In this document: positions 36,917 through 46,385 of the stretch, in pieces | How positions within the stretch are numbered: position 1 is the stretch's first letter | Layout: every line of letters begins with the position of its first letter | From: Novipirellula artificiosorum | GTDB lineage: Bacteria; Planctomycetota; Planctomycetia; Pirellulales; Pirellulaceae | NCBI RefSeq assembly: GCF_007860135.1 | Contig: NZ_SJPV01000001.1 | Coordinates: 420,939-484,938, forward strand | Direction of reading: 5' to 3' | DNA: 64,000 nt | Made by a program: the position numbers and the translations under genes | Notes under the pieces: generated by a model | What the model was told of the DNA's origin: nothing | Seen by the model: only the letters and a program-made list of their open reading frames with translations | Database searches by the model: none

Positions 36917-37795
36917 ATGAGTTTCCCCGCGGACCTGGACCATCTTGTGCGAACCGACGAACCGCTTGCGCCACTGGTTTGGCTTGGTATCGGCGGGCCA
37001 GCTCGCTACTTTGCTGAACCGGTCGATCGAGTCGAACTGGCACGGATCTACGAAGCGGCTCATTCGGCAGGTTTGGCCGTGCGTGTGCTCGGCGGCGGAA
37101 GCAACGTGCTGGTTCGAGAGGCAGGCTTCGATGGGCTGGTGATTTCCTTGTCGGCCGCGGCGACAAGTGAATTGTCGATTGACGAGAACCGATTGACCGC
37201 GGGTGCGGGGGCCAAGCTGTCACACGCCGTGATTAAATCGGTCGGCGCAGGACTTGGCGGACTCGAACATCTGGTCGGAATCCCCGGTACCGTCGGCGGT
37301 GCCGTGATGGGAAACGCGTCCAACGGCGGCCGCGATATCGGATCGGTCGTCGATACAATCACCGTCGTCGAAAGTGACGGCTGCACGCGGACCCTCAGCC
37401 AGCAAGAAGCGGGTTTCTCCCATCGAAAAACATCGCTGCTGGGGCTCGGTGTGCTGGAAACAACCTTCGTTTTAGAGGCCCGTGATGTCTCGGCGCTTAC
37501 GAAACGGATGCAGAAGCTGTGGATCAGCCGCAATTCGTCTCGACCGAGCGAGCAGCGACGGATTGCGATGCCGTTTGTCGATCCCGATGGAATGCCAGCA
37601 AAAGATCTGCTGCAGAGTTGCGGTTTGGCAGGCGTTCGTGAGGGGGATGTGTCGCTTGATGCAGCCCATCCTCACTATTTGATCGCCCACGATGGCGCGA
37701 CGAGCGACCAGTGTTTGCGGCTGATCGAACGAGTTCGCGAACAAGTCACGCTGCAGACGGGGATTGACTTGCAGTTGAACCTGCAAATCTGGTAA
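36917..37795 (+). CDS. murB: MurB homologue (UDP-N-acetylenolpyruvoylglucosamine reductase-like) with altered catalytic residues
   Basis: 292 residues. The FAD-binding half is standard: PLVWLGIGGPARYFAEP, VRVLGGGSNVLVREAGFDGLVI, GLEHLVGIPGTVGGAVMGNASN. The catalytic half looks degenerate: where MurB has AG(S/C)xFKNP with the proton-donor Ser/Cys, this protein has IAMPFVDPDG; where it has GIELEPEV with the catalytic Glu, it has GIDLQLNLQIW. The GL.G...G motif that follows is retained (SCGLAGVREGDVSL). It may therefore be inactive or a divergent lineage-specific form. The FtsQ-like gene follows about 141 nt downstream, echoing the dcw order murB-ftsQ. Confidence 0.8.
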   Translation: MSFPADLDHLVRTDEPLAPLVWLGIGGPARYFAEPVDRVELARIYEAAHSAGLAVRVLGGGSNVLVREAGFDGLVISLSAAATSELSIDENRLTAGAGAKLSHAVIKSVGAGLGGLEHLVGIPGTVGGAVMGNASNGGRDIGSVVDTITVVESDGCTRTLSQQEAGFSHRKTSLLGLGVLETTFVLEARDVSALTKRMQKLWISRNSSRPSEQRRIAMPFVDPDGMPAKDLLQSCGLAGVREGDVSLDAAHPHYLIAHDGATSDQCLRLIERVREQVTLQTGIDLQLNLQIW

Positions 37796-37936
37796 GAGAG
37801 ACTCGCAGCGCTAAACATCGCGGCGATCAAGGCCGCGAACAACCAAGGAACGTAGTGCGTCTCGCCCGAGAGCAAGACGACCAGAACTCAGGCGACGGCC
37901 ACTACGGTTTGACGATGGATTGGAAGGGTAACCAAC

Positions 37937-38803
37937 GTGGCGATGGTATCGGATCGTGATCGTCCTCGCCCCATACGGGACTTGCTGAGGCGTTTGATTG
38001 TTGCACCGGCGGCGCTATCGTTCATTTGGCCCGTGTTGCTAATCTTGGGTGGCTATCTGGCGTGGGACCGTTGGGGGGCCGAGCGTATCGCCCAACAGTA
38101 TTACGGCGTCCAACTCGAAAAGATCCACATCACCGATCCGCCCCCCTATGTCCGCACCGATATCACGGGCACCGTTTATCACGACACCGCGCTCGACCAG
38201 CTTTCACTGCTCGATGTTCAAGCCACCGCAAAAATTGCATCGGCGTTCGCAACCAATCCGTGGGTCGGTCGGGTGATCAGCGTCCGCAAACTGCCTGGCG
38301 GTGCGGTGGATGTCCATCTTGAATACCGAGAACCGGTTGCGATGGTGCTTGTGACGAATCCCGATCCCAATGATTCCCGAATTCTGTTTTCTCCTGTCGA
38401 TGGCGACGGTGTGCTTTTACCCGACACCGAGTTTGCTCGCGCCGAGACACTTGACTACATCCTGATCGAAGTTCCCGACGTCTTCCCCAAGGGATTTATC
38501 GGTGGCCTGTTTGGCGATTCGCGAGTCGAAGCTGCAGCAAAGCTGGCGGGTGTGCTGGCAAAATACCGCCAACAAGCTCAGATTCACAGCATTGGTATCC
38601 GTGGTGAACCGCGTCCCAACGAAGTGCCCAAACTTGAATTGACCACCACCGACCATCGGCGGATCTTTTGGGGCAACCCACCCGGCCTTGAACAGCTTGG
38701 TGAACCGACCGTGGAGATGAAACTACGGTTTCTGCTTAGCGGCAAGGAGATCCCCAATTCCGATCTGCGACTTGCCACGATGCAAGAAGAGGACGTTCGC
38801 TGA
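37937..38803 (+). CDS. FtsQ-like single-pass protein with POTRA-type domain
   Basis: 288 residues from a GTG at 37937 with AAGGG about 8 nt upstream. There is a short basic cytoplasmic tail, one transmembrane helix (about 26-45, LSFIWPVLLILGGYLAW), and a periplasmic part with a FtsQ/POTRA-like NPWVGRVISVRKLPGGAVDVHLEYREPVAMV segment (about 100-135). FtsQ is a divisome scaffold in FtsZ-dividing bacteria, whereas planctomycetes lack FtsZ, so its role here is open. It follows murB and converges on the gene at 38813 with a 9-nt gap. The homology is by pattern only. Confidence 0.65.
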   Translation: MAMVSDRDRPRPIRDLLRRLIVAPAALSFIWPVLLILGGYLAWDRWGAERIAQQYYGVQLEKIHITDPPPYVRTDITGTVYHDTALDQLSLLDVQATAKIASAFATNPWVGRVISVRKLPGGAVDVHLEYREPVAMVLVTNPDPNDSRILFSPVDGDGVLLPDTEFARAETLDYILIEVPDVFPKGFIGGLFGDSRVEAAAKLAGVLAKYRQQAQIHSIGIRGEPRPNEVPKLELTTTDHRRIFWGNPPGLEQLGEPTVEMKLRFLLSGKEIPNSDLRLATMQEEDVR

Positions 38804-38812
38804 GTCGGTGGA

Positions 38813-39799
38813 CTATTCTCGTTTCGCAACCCGCGCAGCAGGTTGGTTCGAGCGCTCTAAGGTCGGCAGCCCGACATGGGACAGGTGCTCATTCGCAGCG
38901 AGCCTCGCCTCCGAATCGAGCCGCGGTGTGATGAACGTCCAGTATTGTTGATCATTCAACAACAACATGGCCAACGAACGGGGAGTGTCTTCGACCAAGG
39001 GGCGAAGTGCTCGAAGGGTCGCTTTGATCCGTGCCACCTGTTCGGGATCCAAATCGGTCGACAGCAATTGCTGCAGGACGGGAACCACCGGTGTCCCCCA
39101 AGACAAGAGTTGTTGCTGAGCCAGCATTCGGCTGGCTCGGCTGGGCGAACGAAGCTCGGCGACGCACTGATCGATGTCCAAAGTCGTCGGCACCGACCGG
39201 TCGGCAAGCCGTGTCATCACGGTTTGTTGAGCTTGATTGCTGATCTCCTCCAACGATGACCCGCACAAGACCCGCTCAATCAACTCACCATAGTGCATGT
39301 CGAACAGGGCCGAGTTCTGCAACCGAACATGCAACAGTGTCGACCCCGAATAATGTTCCACGATCTGGCCTCGCTCGATCGTCCAAGCGATGCTGCCAAA
39401 CTCGGGTTGATCGATCAGACTTCGCTCAGCGGTTCGTGGTCGCCACGACTCGATCCGAACATGGGATGCATGCTCAACACTGAGTGTCAGTTGTTGATCC
39501 GAGTGCTTGCAGATGTAATGTAGCGATGGCACGCCACGCTCCGCCGTTACCGAGATGCTTTCAAAGTGGTGTTCCGAGCGGATCTCCTCCGCCCCTTTTC
39601 GGTGGCGAGGCGCATCCAGTCCTAATCGTCCTTGGATCAGTTGAAACCGCACAACCCCTCCTTCGGAAAACAGCTTATCGTCCTGGGGCGGGCCTTGAAG
39701 GGAAGAAAGACGTTCTTCGTCGGGCGGCCTTTGGGCAAAAGACGCCACGTCCAGAATGGACAAATCGAGAACTACGGCTAGCAATAAACGCCACTTCAT
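38813..39799 (-). CDS. Secreted hypothetical protein
   Basis: 328 residues with a signal peptide (MKWRLLLAVVLDLSILDVASFA). The middle holds repeated beta-type segments (FESISVTAERGVPSLHYICK, HVRIESWRPRTAERSLID), and a C-terminal helical half contains LRALRPLVEDTPRSLAMLLLNDQQYW. It resembles other planctomycete secreted hypotheticals that I cannot name. No catalytic motif was seen. Confidence 0.7.
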   Translation of the reverse strand: MKWRLLLAVVLDLSILDVASFAQRPPDEERLSSLQGPPQDDKLFSEGGVVRFQLIQGRLGLDAPRHRKGAEEIRSEHHFESISVTAERGVPSLHYICKHSDQQLTLSVEHASHVRIESWRPRTAERSLIDQPEFGSIAWTIERGQIVEHYSGSTLLHVRLQNSALFDMHYGELIERVLCGSSLEEISNQAQQTVMTRLADRSVPTTLDIDQCVAELRSPSRASRMLAQQQLLSWGTPVVPVLQQLLSTDLDPEQVARIKATLRALRPLVEDTPRSLAMLLLNDQQYWTFITPRLDSEARLAANEHLSHVGLPTLERSNQPAARVAKRE

Positions 39800-40098
39800 C
39801 CTTGAACCCTCCTGCTCGGAGTGTATTGGTTGTCAGTAGACGTGCGGGCCGAACCAAGTCGGGCGCGGCCCGACAAGTCCATGCTGTCAGTATCGACAAG
39901 AGGTCGCATCAAAATGAAGAGCAGTTTTCCCAGCGGCTGAAAACCACCCGTTGCCCTGGCTTGAGGGAACAACTCAAAGGGTGCCGGCGATTGGGTCCAG
40001 CTTGCAAAACGAGTTTGAGCATTTGCGAGGCAAAAAAAAGGCTGCTACCGAGATTTTCGGCAGCAGCCTCGTTCCATGCACGCAGAAGCCCCAAGGGT
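39800..40098. other. Intergenic region, mainly a terminator
   Basis: About 299 nt between two minus-strand genes. The 40032-40068 terminator is listed separately. The remainder (39800-40030) has no gene and must carry the promoter for the gene at 38813. Confidence 0.5.
40032..40068 (-). terminator. Strong intrinsic terminator of the Tat oxidoreductase gene
   Basis: Read on the minus strand, GGCTGCTGCCGA (40068-40057) pairs with TCGGTAGCAGCC (40051-40040) around a 5-nt loop, with one G-U pair, followed by eight T (40039-40032). It sits 31 nt after the stop codon at 40099. A textbook Rho-independent terminator. Confidence 0.9.
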
Positions 40099-41406
40099 CT
40101 AAACGAACGGGTTGTACTCGCCGGGGACCGGAATCGGGTACTTTCCGTCTGCATCAGGCCTTGCCGATGGCGGCACAGGCGAGTCGATCGTGTAATCGTC
40201 GATGCCAGGCGCCAGATCACGTCCCTTGGCTAGCAACTCGTCCCAGGTGACTTCTTTCGCCGAGTAGCAGGCTTCCCGACCAAGAATCGCAGTGAAGGTC
40301 GACTTCGCGCCATACTCGCCTTCGTTGTAGATGTCACCACGCATCAACGCTTCGATCAAATCATGCTGTTCTTGTTGGTGACCACCGGGGCTGTTGCCCG
40401 TGAACTTGTACGGATTCGCTCCTTCAATCCAACCCGATGGATCGGATGTCCCCTTCGATCCATGAGCGAACTCGGACACCTGATTCCAAGCCCCCTTCAA
40501 GTGCCGGCCTTGGCTGAACATCTTGCTGCCGTCTTCGAACGTGTATTCGCAGAACGTGTGGTCGAAAATCTGAGACTTCGTTGGATCGCCGTTCTCACGC
40601 TGATCTCGACCGCCCATGCCGTTGCACTTGACCGGATAGGCACCCTTGACCCAGCAACCCACGTCCAAGTTATGGATGTGCTGCTCGCAGATCTGGTCGC
40701 CGGACAACCAATTGAAGTGATACCAGTTGTTGGTTTGGAATGCCATTTCAGTTTGGTCCGCATTGCGGTTGCGATACCAAATGCCACCCCCATTCCAGTA
40801 GACTCGGGTGGCAATCACATCACCGATTGCACCGTCGTGAATCCGTTTGATCGTCTCGACATAACGAGGTTCGTGGCGACGTTGTAGTCCGATTCCGACC
40901 ATCAAGTCCTTCTTCTTCGACTCTTCGACCGATGCCAACACGCGACGTACTCCAGGAGCATCCGAAGCAACCGGTTTTTCCATGAAGATGTGCTTGCCTT
41001 TATTGACCGCATACTCGAATTGCTGCGGTTTGAATCCAGGAGGCGTTGCGATCACGACCAAGTCGCATTCCACATCAATCGCATTCTTGTAAGCATCGAG
41101 CCCCGTGAAGATCTTGTCCGGATCTACGGCAACCTTTTCTTTGTGCTTCTTTCCCAACTGCGAGACGGCGTAATCTGCTTTGTTCTGGAAAGCGTCTGCG
41201 ACGGCAACCAACTTGGTGTTGCCCTTGGTGTTCATGATCTGATCGGCGGCACCATTGCCACGCCCACCACAACCTACCAATACAAACTTGATCTCATCGC
41301 TGCCAGCCGCATGCGCGGTACGGGCGACGTTGGTGGCGATGGCGGCACCGGCTGCCACAGCAGTCGATTGTTTTAAAAACGTACGGCGAGAAGCGTTGTT
41401 CTGCAT
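40099..41406 (-). CDS. Tat-exported Gfo/Idh/MocA oxidoreductase
   Basis: 435 residues. The Tat signal is ASRRTFLKQSTAVAAGAAIA. Family motifs run KFVLVGCGGRGNG, LVVIATPPGFKPQQ, GKHIFMEKPVA (EKP with catalytic Lys), GIGLQRRHEPRYVETI and GDQICEQHIHNLD. The substrate is presumably a sugar or inositol derivative outside the cytoplasm, bound with NAD(P). AGGAG about 8 nt before the ATG supports the start. It has its own strong terminator, so it is probably a single-gene unit. It is the intact counterpart of the broken gene at 22106. Confidence 0.93.
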   Translation of the reverse strand: MQNNASRRTFLKQSTAVAAGAAIATNVARTAHAAGSDEIKFVLVGCGGRGNGAADQIMNTKGNTKLVAVADAFQNKADYAVSQLGKKHKEKVAVDPDKIFTGLDAYKNAIDVECDLVVIATPPGFKPQQFEYAVNKGKHIFMEKPVASDAPGVRRVLASVEESKKKDLMVGIGLQRRHEPRYVETIKRIHDGAIGDVIATRVYWNGGGIWYRNRNADQTEMAFQTNNWYHFNWLSGDQICEQHIHNLDVGCWVKGAYPVKCNGMGGRDQRENGDPTKSQIFDHTFCEYTFEDGSKMFSQGRHLKGAWNQVSEFAHGSKGTSDPSGWIEGANPYKFTGNSPGGHQQEQHDLIEALMRGDIYNEGEYGAKSTFTAILGREACYSAKEVTWDELLAKGRDLAPGIDDYTIDSPVPPSARPDADGKYPIPVPGEYNPFV

Positions 41407-42460
41407 GAGGAAAACTCCTAGAGAGGTAACGAAGGTGGGAAGAATAGGAAATCGCCCTATTCGGGGATTTGAATTATAAGCACTATGATACGGTGTGTCT
41501 CGTCACCCGTGGGGCAACGGCGGTATTTTTTGACCTTTGGTCACGAAATGGCAAAAGAGAACCGTCTCGCGACAGCAAGCGAGGGTGACCAAGTGCTGTG
41601 GAGCTAATGAAGTGGTATTGAATGCGTCCCCATGACAACCCGAGACGAAACGGGCTCCCCTCTCCACGCGTGCTCGCGGGGAGAGAGGTTGGAGTTCAGG
41701 CTTTAGCCGCACGAGCGCAACCCGCAGTCGCCTGAAGGCTAAACTCCAGCGCACACCCCCTCATCCCCAACCCTTCTCCCCCAAAAAGAGGTCGTCCGGT
41801 TTTTAAGTTTTGATTGAAAAAGACATACAGGATTTACCTCTCCCTCTGGGCTCGTTGTACCGCGCATCTCGGGTGGTGTCTAATACATCTGCGGGGTAGG
41901 TGACGAGATTTCGCTCTGGACTTTCGACAAACCGCTGCGAATGATTGCTGCCTTGCGGTTCGCGCTGGTGCTGCGAACATGGGAAAGCCTGTTGCACGGA
42001 GGTGCGGTTCATGGGTGAGGTGGCTCTCGGACTCCTCGGTCAAAAAACCGGCTCATCCGACCGAAGCGCGCGGAACCCAGACTCAAGGTTTTTTGGAGGT
42101 ATGGCTCCGGTGTCCAATGATCTCTTAGAAAAGAGTCCCCGACGGTCGGTCGTCCGCCGGGAACCGGTAGCACCCTTGGCGCACCGTCGACCGGGATATC
42201 CCTTGTCAAGTTGCACACTCGAAACCCTCCGTTGAGTAAGTGGATTGAAGTCTTCGTAACCTCCAATACACCCGCAAAACGCTGAGGGTTTTCGAGTTTT
42301 TCTCATTTTTCTAAATTAGGCAGTCGCTTGATTGAGGACTAGGTTGTCACCGCTGGGCGCGATCGCAGACGAATAAAGCGAACCCCGTCAGTGACACCGA
42401 TGCTGCGCATCCGTTCTTTTCACTATTGTTTGGGAGGGGGGAGCGAGACGGGACACTCTG
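41407..42460. other. About 1 kb without a recognisable gene, rich in hairpins
   Basis: Open frames here on both strands (none over 100 codons) show no known family. It contains the inverted repeat 41690-41748, a stem at 41660-41685 (CTCTCC-CGCG / CGCG-GGAGAG) and, around 41800-42300, GC-rich pairing such as CCGACGGTCGGTCG near 42138-42155. The minus strand could encode a structured RNA or the remnant of a mobile element. Confidence 0.5.
41660..41748. repeat. Tandem palindromic (REP-like) elements
   Basis: Two hairpins in a row: 41660-41685 (CTCTCCaCGCG / CGCGgGGAGAG) and 41690-41748, whose 20-nt arms (TGGAGTTCAGGCTTTAGCCG and its near reverse complement) match at 16 of 20 positions. No T-tract. 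Probably extragenic palindromes. Confidence 0.5.
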
Positions 42461-45400
42461 TTAAGACTGTACCCCTTCACGAATCAATTGAATCAGATCA
42501 TCGGTGTTCATCTTCGCGGCCCGATCGGTACCATCGAGCACGCCTGCAACCAGCTCGCGTTTGTCGGCGTGCAATTGCAAAATCTGCTCTTCGATGGTCC
42601 CTTCTGCGACCAAACGATACACCGTCACCGGTTTTTGCTGACCGATCCGATGTGCCCGGTCCGTCGCTTGATCTTCGACAGCTGGATTCCACCAAGGATC
42701 GAGGTGGATCACGTAATCCGCTGCGGTCAGATTCAAGCCGGTCCCGCCCGCCTTGAGCGAGATCAGGAACAACTCTCCTTCACCCTCTTGGAATGCATCC
42801 ACGCGGCGTTGCCGCTCGGCGGCGGGCGTTGACCCATCGAGATACTGGTATTGAATCCCACGTTCGTCGAGCGATTGGCGAACCACACTGAGGTGCTTCA
42901 CGAACTGGCTAAAGACTAGCGCGCGATGTTCACCCTCTCGCAATTCCTCTACGAGTTCGAGAAGCAGGTCCAACTTGGCGGATCGTTTTTTCCAACCGGG
43001 ATCGACCAAACGCGGATGGCAAGCCAATTGGCGCAGTCGCGTGAGCCATGCCAAGGTGCGAATGCGTTGCTGGCCCGCTTGTGAATCGTCGACTCCCTCA
43101 CCACTTAACTCTGCAATCGCGGCGATGCGAACGTCTTCGTAGCGCTTCCGTTCGGCAGGGCTAAGCTCCGCATGCAACGTAATCTCGGTTCGCGCCGGCA
43201 ACTCCTTCAACACCTTATCTTTCGTGCGGCGTAAAATAAACGGACGGACCAAACGAGCTAAGGATTCACGTTGGTCGCTATCTTTGTGTCGTTCGATCGG
43301 ATCCGCAAAACGATTGCGGAATCGGTCCCACGATCCAAGCAGCCCTGGACTGAGTGTACGGAATAGACTCCACAATTCCCCGAGGTGATTCTCGAGCGGC
43401 GTACCGGATAATCCAATCCGCCAATCAGCATTGATCTGCCGGATCGCACGCGACGTCTTCGTTTGCGAGTTCTTGATAAACTGAGCTTCGTCAAGCACCA
43501 ACGTGTTCCAATCTCGCGTCGCAAATTTCTTCGCATCCCGCTGGACCAATTGGTAACTGACAATCACCAGGTCGCCGGGACCTACTGAATCGATCAACTT
43601 TTGGCGATCCGAGTCGCGGTACAAATACGACGTCAACGAGGGAGCAAACCGTTCGGTTTCCCGCATCCAATTGTCTCCGACGCTCGTAGGTGCAACCACC
43701 AAAGCGGGACCGTCGGAAGCGCGATCAAGCAACACGCCTAACGCTTGCACCGTCTTTCCCAAGCCCATGTCATCCGCCAAGACCGCACCGACACCCCATT
43801 TGCTGAGTCTTGCCAGCCAACGGTATCCATCCAATTGATAGTCACGCAGCGTCGCATCAAGCCCAGCCGGTTTTTCTGGCGACCAGCCTGCCAATGATTC
43901 CAGTCGCTTGATCGATTCGTGCCACCGCGCCGTCGCTTCGATCGGCACATCGTCACCGAGCAACTCTTGCAATGCTGGCACGGCCGCGTCGGGGATCTTC
44001 ATGGTGTCACGATCGCTGACCACCGTATCACCGAGTTGCTGAAGTCGTTTACGGAATGCTTCACTGATCTTCGCAAACTCTCGGTCGCCAACGCGAACGA
44101 GCGATCGATTCTCTCGCACCGCCGACAGCAGATCCGCCAAAGGAATGTCCTGCCCATCAAGGGTGATCGACCCGGTCAATCCAAACCAATCCCGTTTGTC
44201 ATCGATTTGGACACGCAATGCGGATGGCGTCAATTCACCTCGGACGCGAATCGATTGTCCTTCGGGCCAGATCATTCGAGGCGTGTTCTCACCCCCTTCA
44301 TACAAACGCCCCAGCACATCCAGGGCCGTTTCATCCGTCTCGACGACCCAGCGATAGGCTCCTTCACTGCCAAGCTCTGCAAGTCCAAATCTTTCAACGA
44401 CTTCATCCACAGCTTGCTTTTCCTGAACCAGATCGCGCTCGAGCCGGACAGGCCCCCGTTCGGTCAAGCAGGGCACAATCGCAGGCGGCGACCCTGGAAC
44501 GTGAACTTCACGAAAACGGTCGTCATGAACGGCCAGCGAAATGTACATCCCGGCACCCGGCCGCGGACGAAGTTCGAAAACCAACTCGCCTTGGATCGGT
44601 TCAATCGGACCGGCGAGTTGTGCAGGCAAGTCCACGCGAACCAGCGAATCAACCGCCGCACACCCCACGGCTAATCGACCGGCCGATTCCGCATCCAAAA
44701 CGACTTCTTCCATATCGCTGCGGAGCAGAAACTGAACAATTCGTGTCGCTCTCGAATCTCGCAGCGAACAAATGATCAGCAGGTGTCGTTTTTTGTCCGC
44801 AAGGATCACCAACGGCTCCACGGGACTGCTGTGACCAAGAATCACTTCGCACTTGCGCACGTCCAAATCGAAGCCCGATACGTGAACAACCGGACGAAAA
44901 TGAGTGGCCGAAGCCGCATGGTCTCCTGGCTCCGGTGCTTCCTCTTCGTCCAAATGTCGTTCGACCGGATCCAGTGACAAACTCAGTTCCGCTGAAAAGA
45001 CATTCACGGGCTTCGGTTCGCCATCCGCCCACGCGACGTTGGGATGGCCCACCAATTTTTGTAACGCTTGAAACTCGGAGTAATGATCTTCGTCAAAACT
45101 GTAGGTTCGTGACGCTACCAAGGCGGCGACTTTCCCATCGATCGGAAAAGTCGAGAAATCGCGTTTCAACAGTTCGAAACCACGCACCTCCTTACCCTTG
45201 GTCCACCCCTTTTTGTTCTTGCGAGGCTTTTGTTCGTAGGGCGTGATCGAGATCGGCGCATAGTAACGGGAACGCGAGAAGCCAATCCGCCACTGAACCC
45301 GCGTTACCTCGTCTTGACTCGTCGCAAGTTGCCGCGACTCGTCGGCCAATTTGAGAATGTTATCAACCAATTGCCGACCGGCGCTGACGCTATCGACCTC

Positions 45401-45865
45401 TAAATCCCCAAAGAAATCCAGGATATCGCTGATGCTACGGCGACCGAGTTGTTCCTGCAGCCACCAAGCAATGGACAGCGTGTGGGCACATTGATTGTAC
45501 GTTCTAAACTGAGGGCAGCCGCACGCCGGCGTCGCCTTCAGCGAAACCGTATCGGGTGAGTAATCAATGTCGTCGTCCTCCTCCGACTCTTCGGCGGCGA
45601 TGTCGATGCCCGCCACAACCGTCGATTGGCGATTGCCCTTCAATTTGAACTGAAACCGCAGCAGCTTTCCTTCGCGACTGAGTGTCGGCGAATCAATCGT
45701 CAACATCGCGGCCCGCTTGTCGAACGATTCGTCATGCTCGTCGACCAAACGTTCCACCGCTTCGGCGACCAGCAGACCGAACGCTGCGATTGCATCGTCG
45801 GACATCAAATCCATCATTTGTCTTCCACTGTTTCCGAACCCATCGATCGAGAACCCCAAAGCCAT
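42461..45865 (-). CDS. SWIM zinc finger plus SNF2-family DEAD/DEAH helicase
   Basis: 1134 residues. N-terminal SWIM zinc finger: Cys and His in ACGCPQFRTYNQCAHTLS (about residue 112). The ATPase core has DDMGLGKTVQALG (Walker A), VLDEAQFIKN (DEAQ box), RIGLSGTPLENHLGELWSLF, FILRRTKDKV, and the helicase C-terminal half with ALVFSQFVKHL, DAFQEGEGELFLISLKAGGTGLNLTAAD and AHRIGQQKPVTVYRLVAEGTIEEQI. Likely a DNA translocase remodelling protein-DNA complexes such as stalled RNA polymerase. Alternative starts at 45817 or 45814 have a better-placed GGAAG. It is divergent from the ferredoxin gene. Confidence 0.93.
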   Translation of the reverse strand: MALGFSIDGFGNSGRQMMDLMSDDAIAAFGLLVAEAVERLVDEHDESFDKRAAMLTIDSPTLSREGKLLRFQFKLKGNRQSTVVAGIDIAAEESEEDDDIDYSPDTVSLKATPACGCPQFRTYNQCAHTLSIAWWLQEQLGRRSISDILDFFGDLEVDSVSAGRQLVDNILKLADESRQLATSQDEVTRVQWRIGFSRSRYYAPISITPYEQKPRKNKKGWTKGKEVRGFELLKRDFSTFPIDGKVAALVASRTYSFDEDHYSEFQALQKLVGHPNVAWADGEPKPVNVFSAELSLSLDPVERHLDEEEAPEPGDHAASATHFRPVVHVSGFDLDVRKCEVILGHSSPVEPLVILADKKRHLLIICSLRDSRATRIVQFLLRSDMEEVVLDAESAGRLAVGCAAVDSLVRVDLPAQLAGPIEPIQGELVFELRPRPGAGMYISLAVHDDRFREVHVPGSPPAIVPCLTERGPVRLERDLVQEKQAVDEVVERFGLAELGSEGAYRWVVETDETALDVLGRLYEGGENTPRMIWPEGQSIRVRGELTPSALRVQIDDKRDWFGLTGSITLDGQDIPLADLLSAVRENRSLVRVGDREFAKISEAFRKRLQQLGDTVVSDRDTMKIPDAAVPALQELLGDDVPIEATARWHESIKRLESLAGWSPEKPAGLDATLRDYQLDGYRWLARLSKWGVGAVLADDMGLGKTVQALGVLLDRASDGPALVVAPTSVGDNWMRETERFAPSLTSYLYRDSDRQKLIDSVGPGDLVIVSYQLVQRDAKKFATRDWNTLVLDEAQFIKNSQTKTSRAIRQINADWRIGLSGTPLENHLGELWSLFRTLSPGLLGSWDRFRNRFADPIERHKDSDQRESLARLVRPFILRRTKDKVLKELPARTEITLHAELSPAERKRYEDVRIAAIAELSGEGVDDSQAGQQRIRTLAWLTRLRQLACHPRLVDPGWKKRSAKLDLLLELVEELREGEHRALVFSQFVKHLSVVRQSLDERGIQYQYLDGSTPAAERQRRVDAFQEGEGELFLISLKAGGTGLNLTAADYVIHLDPWWNPAVEDQATDRAHRIGQQKPVTVYRLVAEGTIEEQILQLHADKRELVAGVLDGTDRAAKMNTDDLIQLIREGVQS

Positions 45866-46022
45866 TCCTGCTCAGGTCCCCGGTTCCGCGCCAACGCGAC
45901 ATTCTAACCGCCCTGTGTTTAGAATCCATGGTGTCTTTGCCTATTTCTTTTTGCTGCTAGAGTAGGCAGAATCGTGGTGTGAGTGTTTTCTTCTCCTTTT
46001 AATGATCCTTCGGGAGCTATTG

Positions 46023-46385
46023 ATGCCAAAGTTGACGATTCAAGGTGTTGGCGAGTTTGATATTGCTGCGGGAAAAAGACTGGTCAAGGCCCTTGTTGAA
46101 GACGCGGGAACCGACCAGTTGCATGCTTGTGGCGGAAAATCCCGTTGCACAACCTGCCGAGTCCGGTTCATCGAAGGGGAACCGGAAAGCATCACCGAAG
46201 CGGAGAAAGAGACCTTGAAGGCCAAAAGCGTTGACGAAGCCGGCGTCCGCTTGAGCTGCCAAATCGTCTGTGAAGAAGACATGACGGTGGAACTGATCAG
46301 CCGATTCGAAGGCAGCGGCCGTAAGGATCAAGGAACCCCGTGCGCCGACGACATCGAACCGCCACCCGCGTGGATCAAAAAGTAG
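46023..46385 (+). CDS. 2Fe-2S plant-type ferredoxin
   Basis: 120 residues from the ATG at 46023 with GGGAG 6 nt upstream. Cluster ligands are Cys36, Cys42, Cys45 (HACGGKSRCTTCRV) and Cys79 (RLSCQIVC), in the classic C-x5-C-x2-C...C order. The C-terminal Cys in TPCADD is extra. It carries electrons to unidentified partners. It converges on the YheT hydrolase gene with an 11-nt overlap. Confidence 0.92.
   Translation: MPKLTIQGVGEFDIAAGKRLVKALVEDAGTDQLHACGGKSRCTTCRVRFIEGEPESITEAEKETLKAKSVDEAGVRLSCQIVCEEDMTVELISRFEGSGRKDQGTPCADDIEPPPAWIKK

Noticed and set aside
41803..42043. Two minus-strand frames (69 codons each) considered as a transposase remnant
   Set aside because: No DDE motif, no terminal inverted repeats or target duplications recognised; left as unexplained non-coding sequence.
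42391..42832. Frames over the 3' end of the SNF2 gene
   Set aside because: Antisense to helicase motif VI (AHRIGQQ); shadows.
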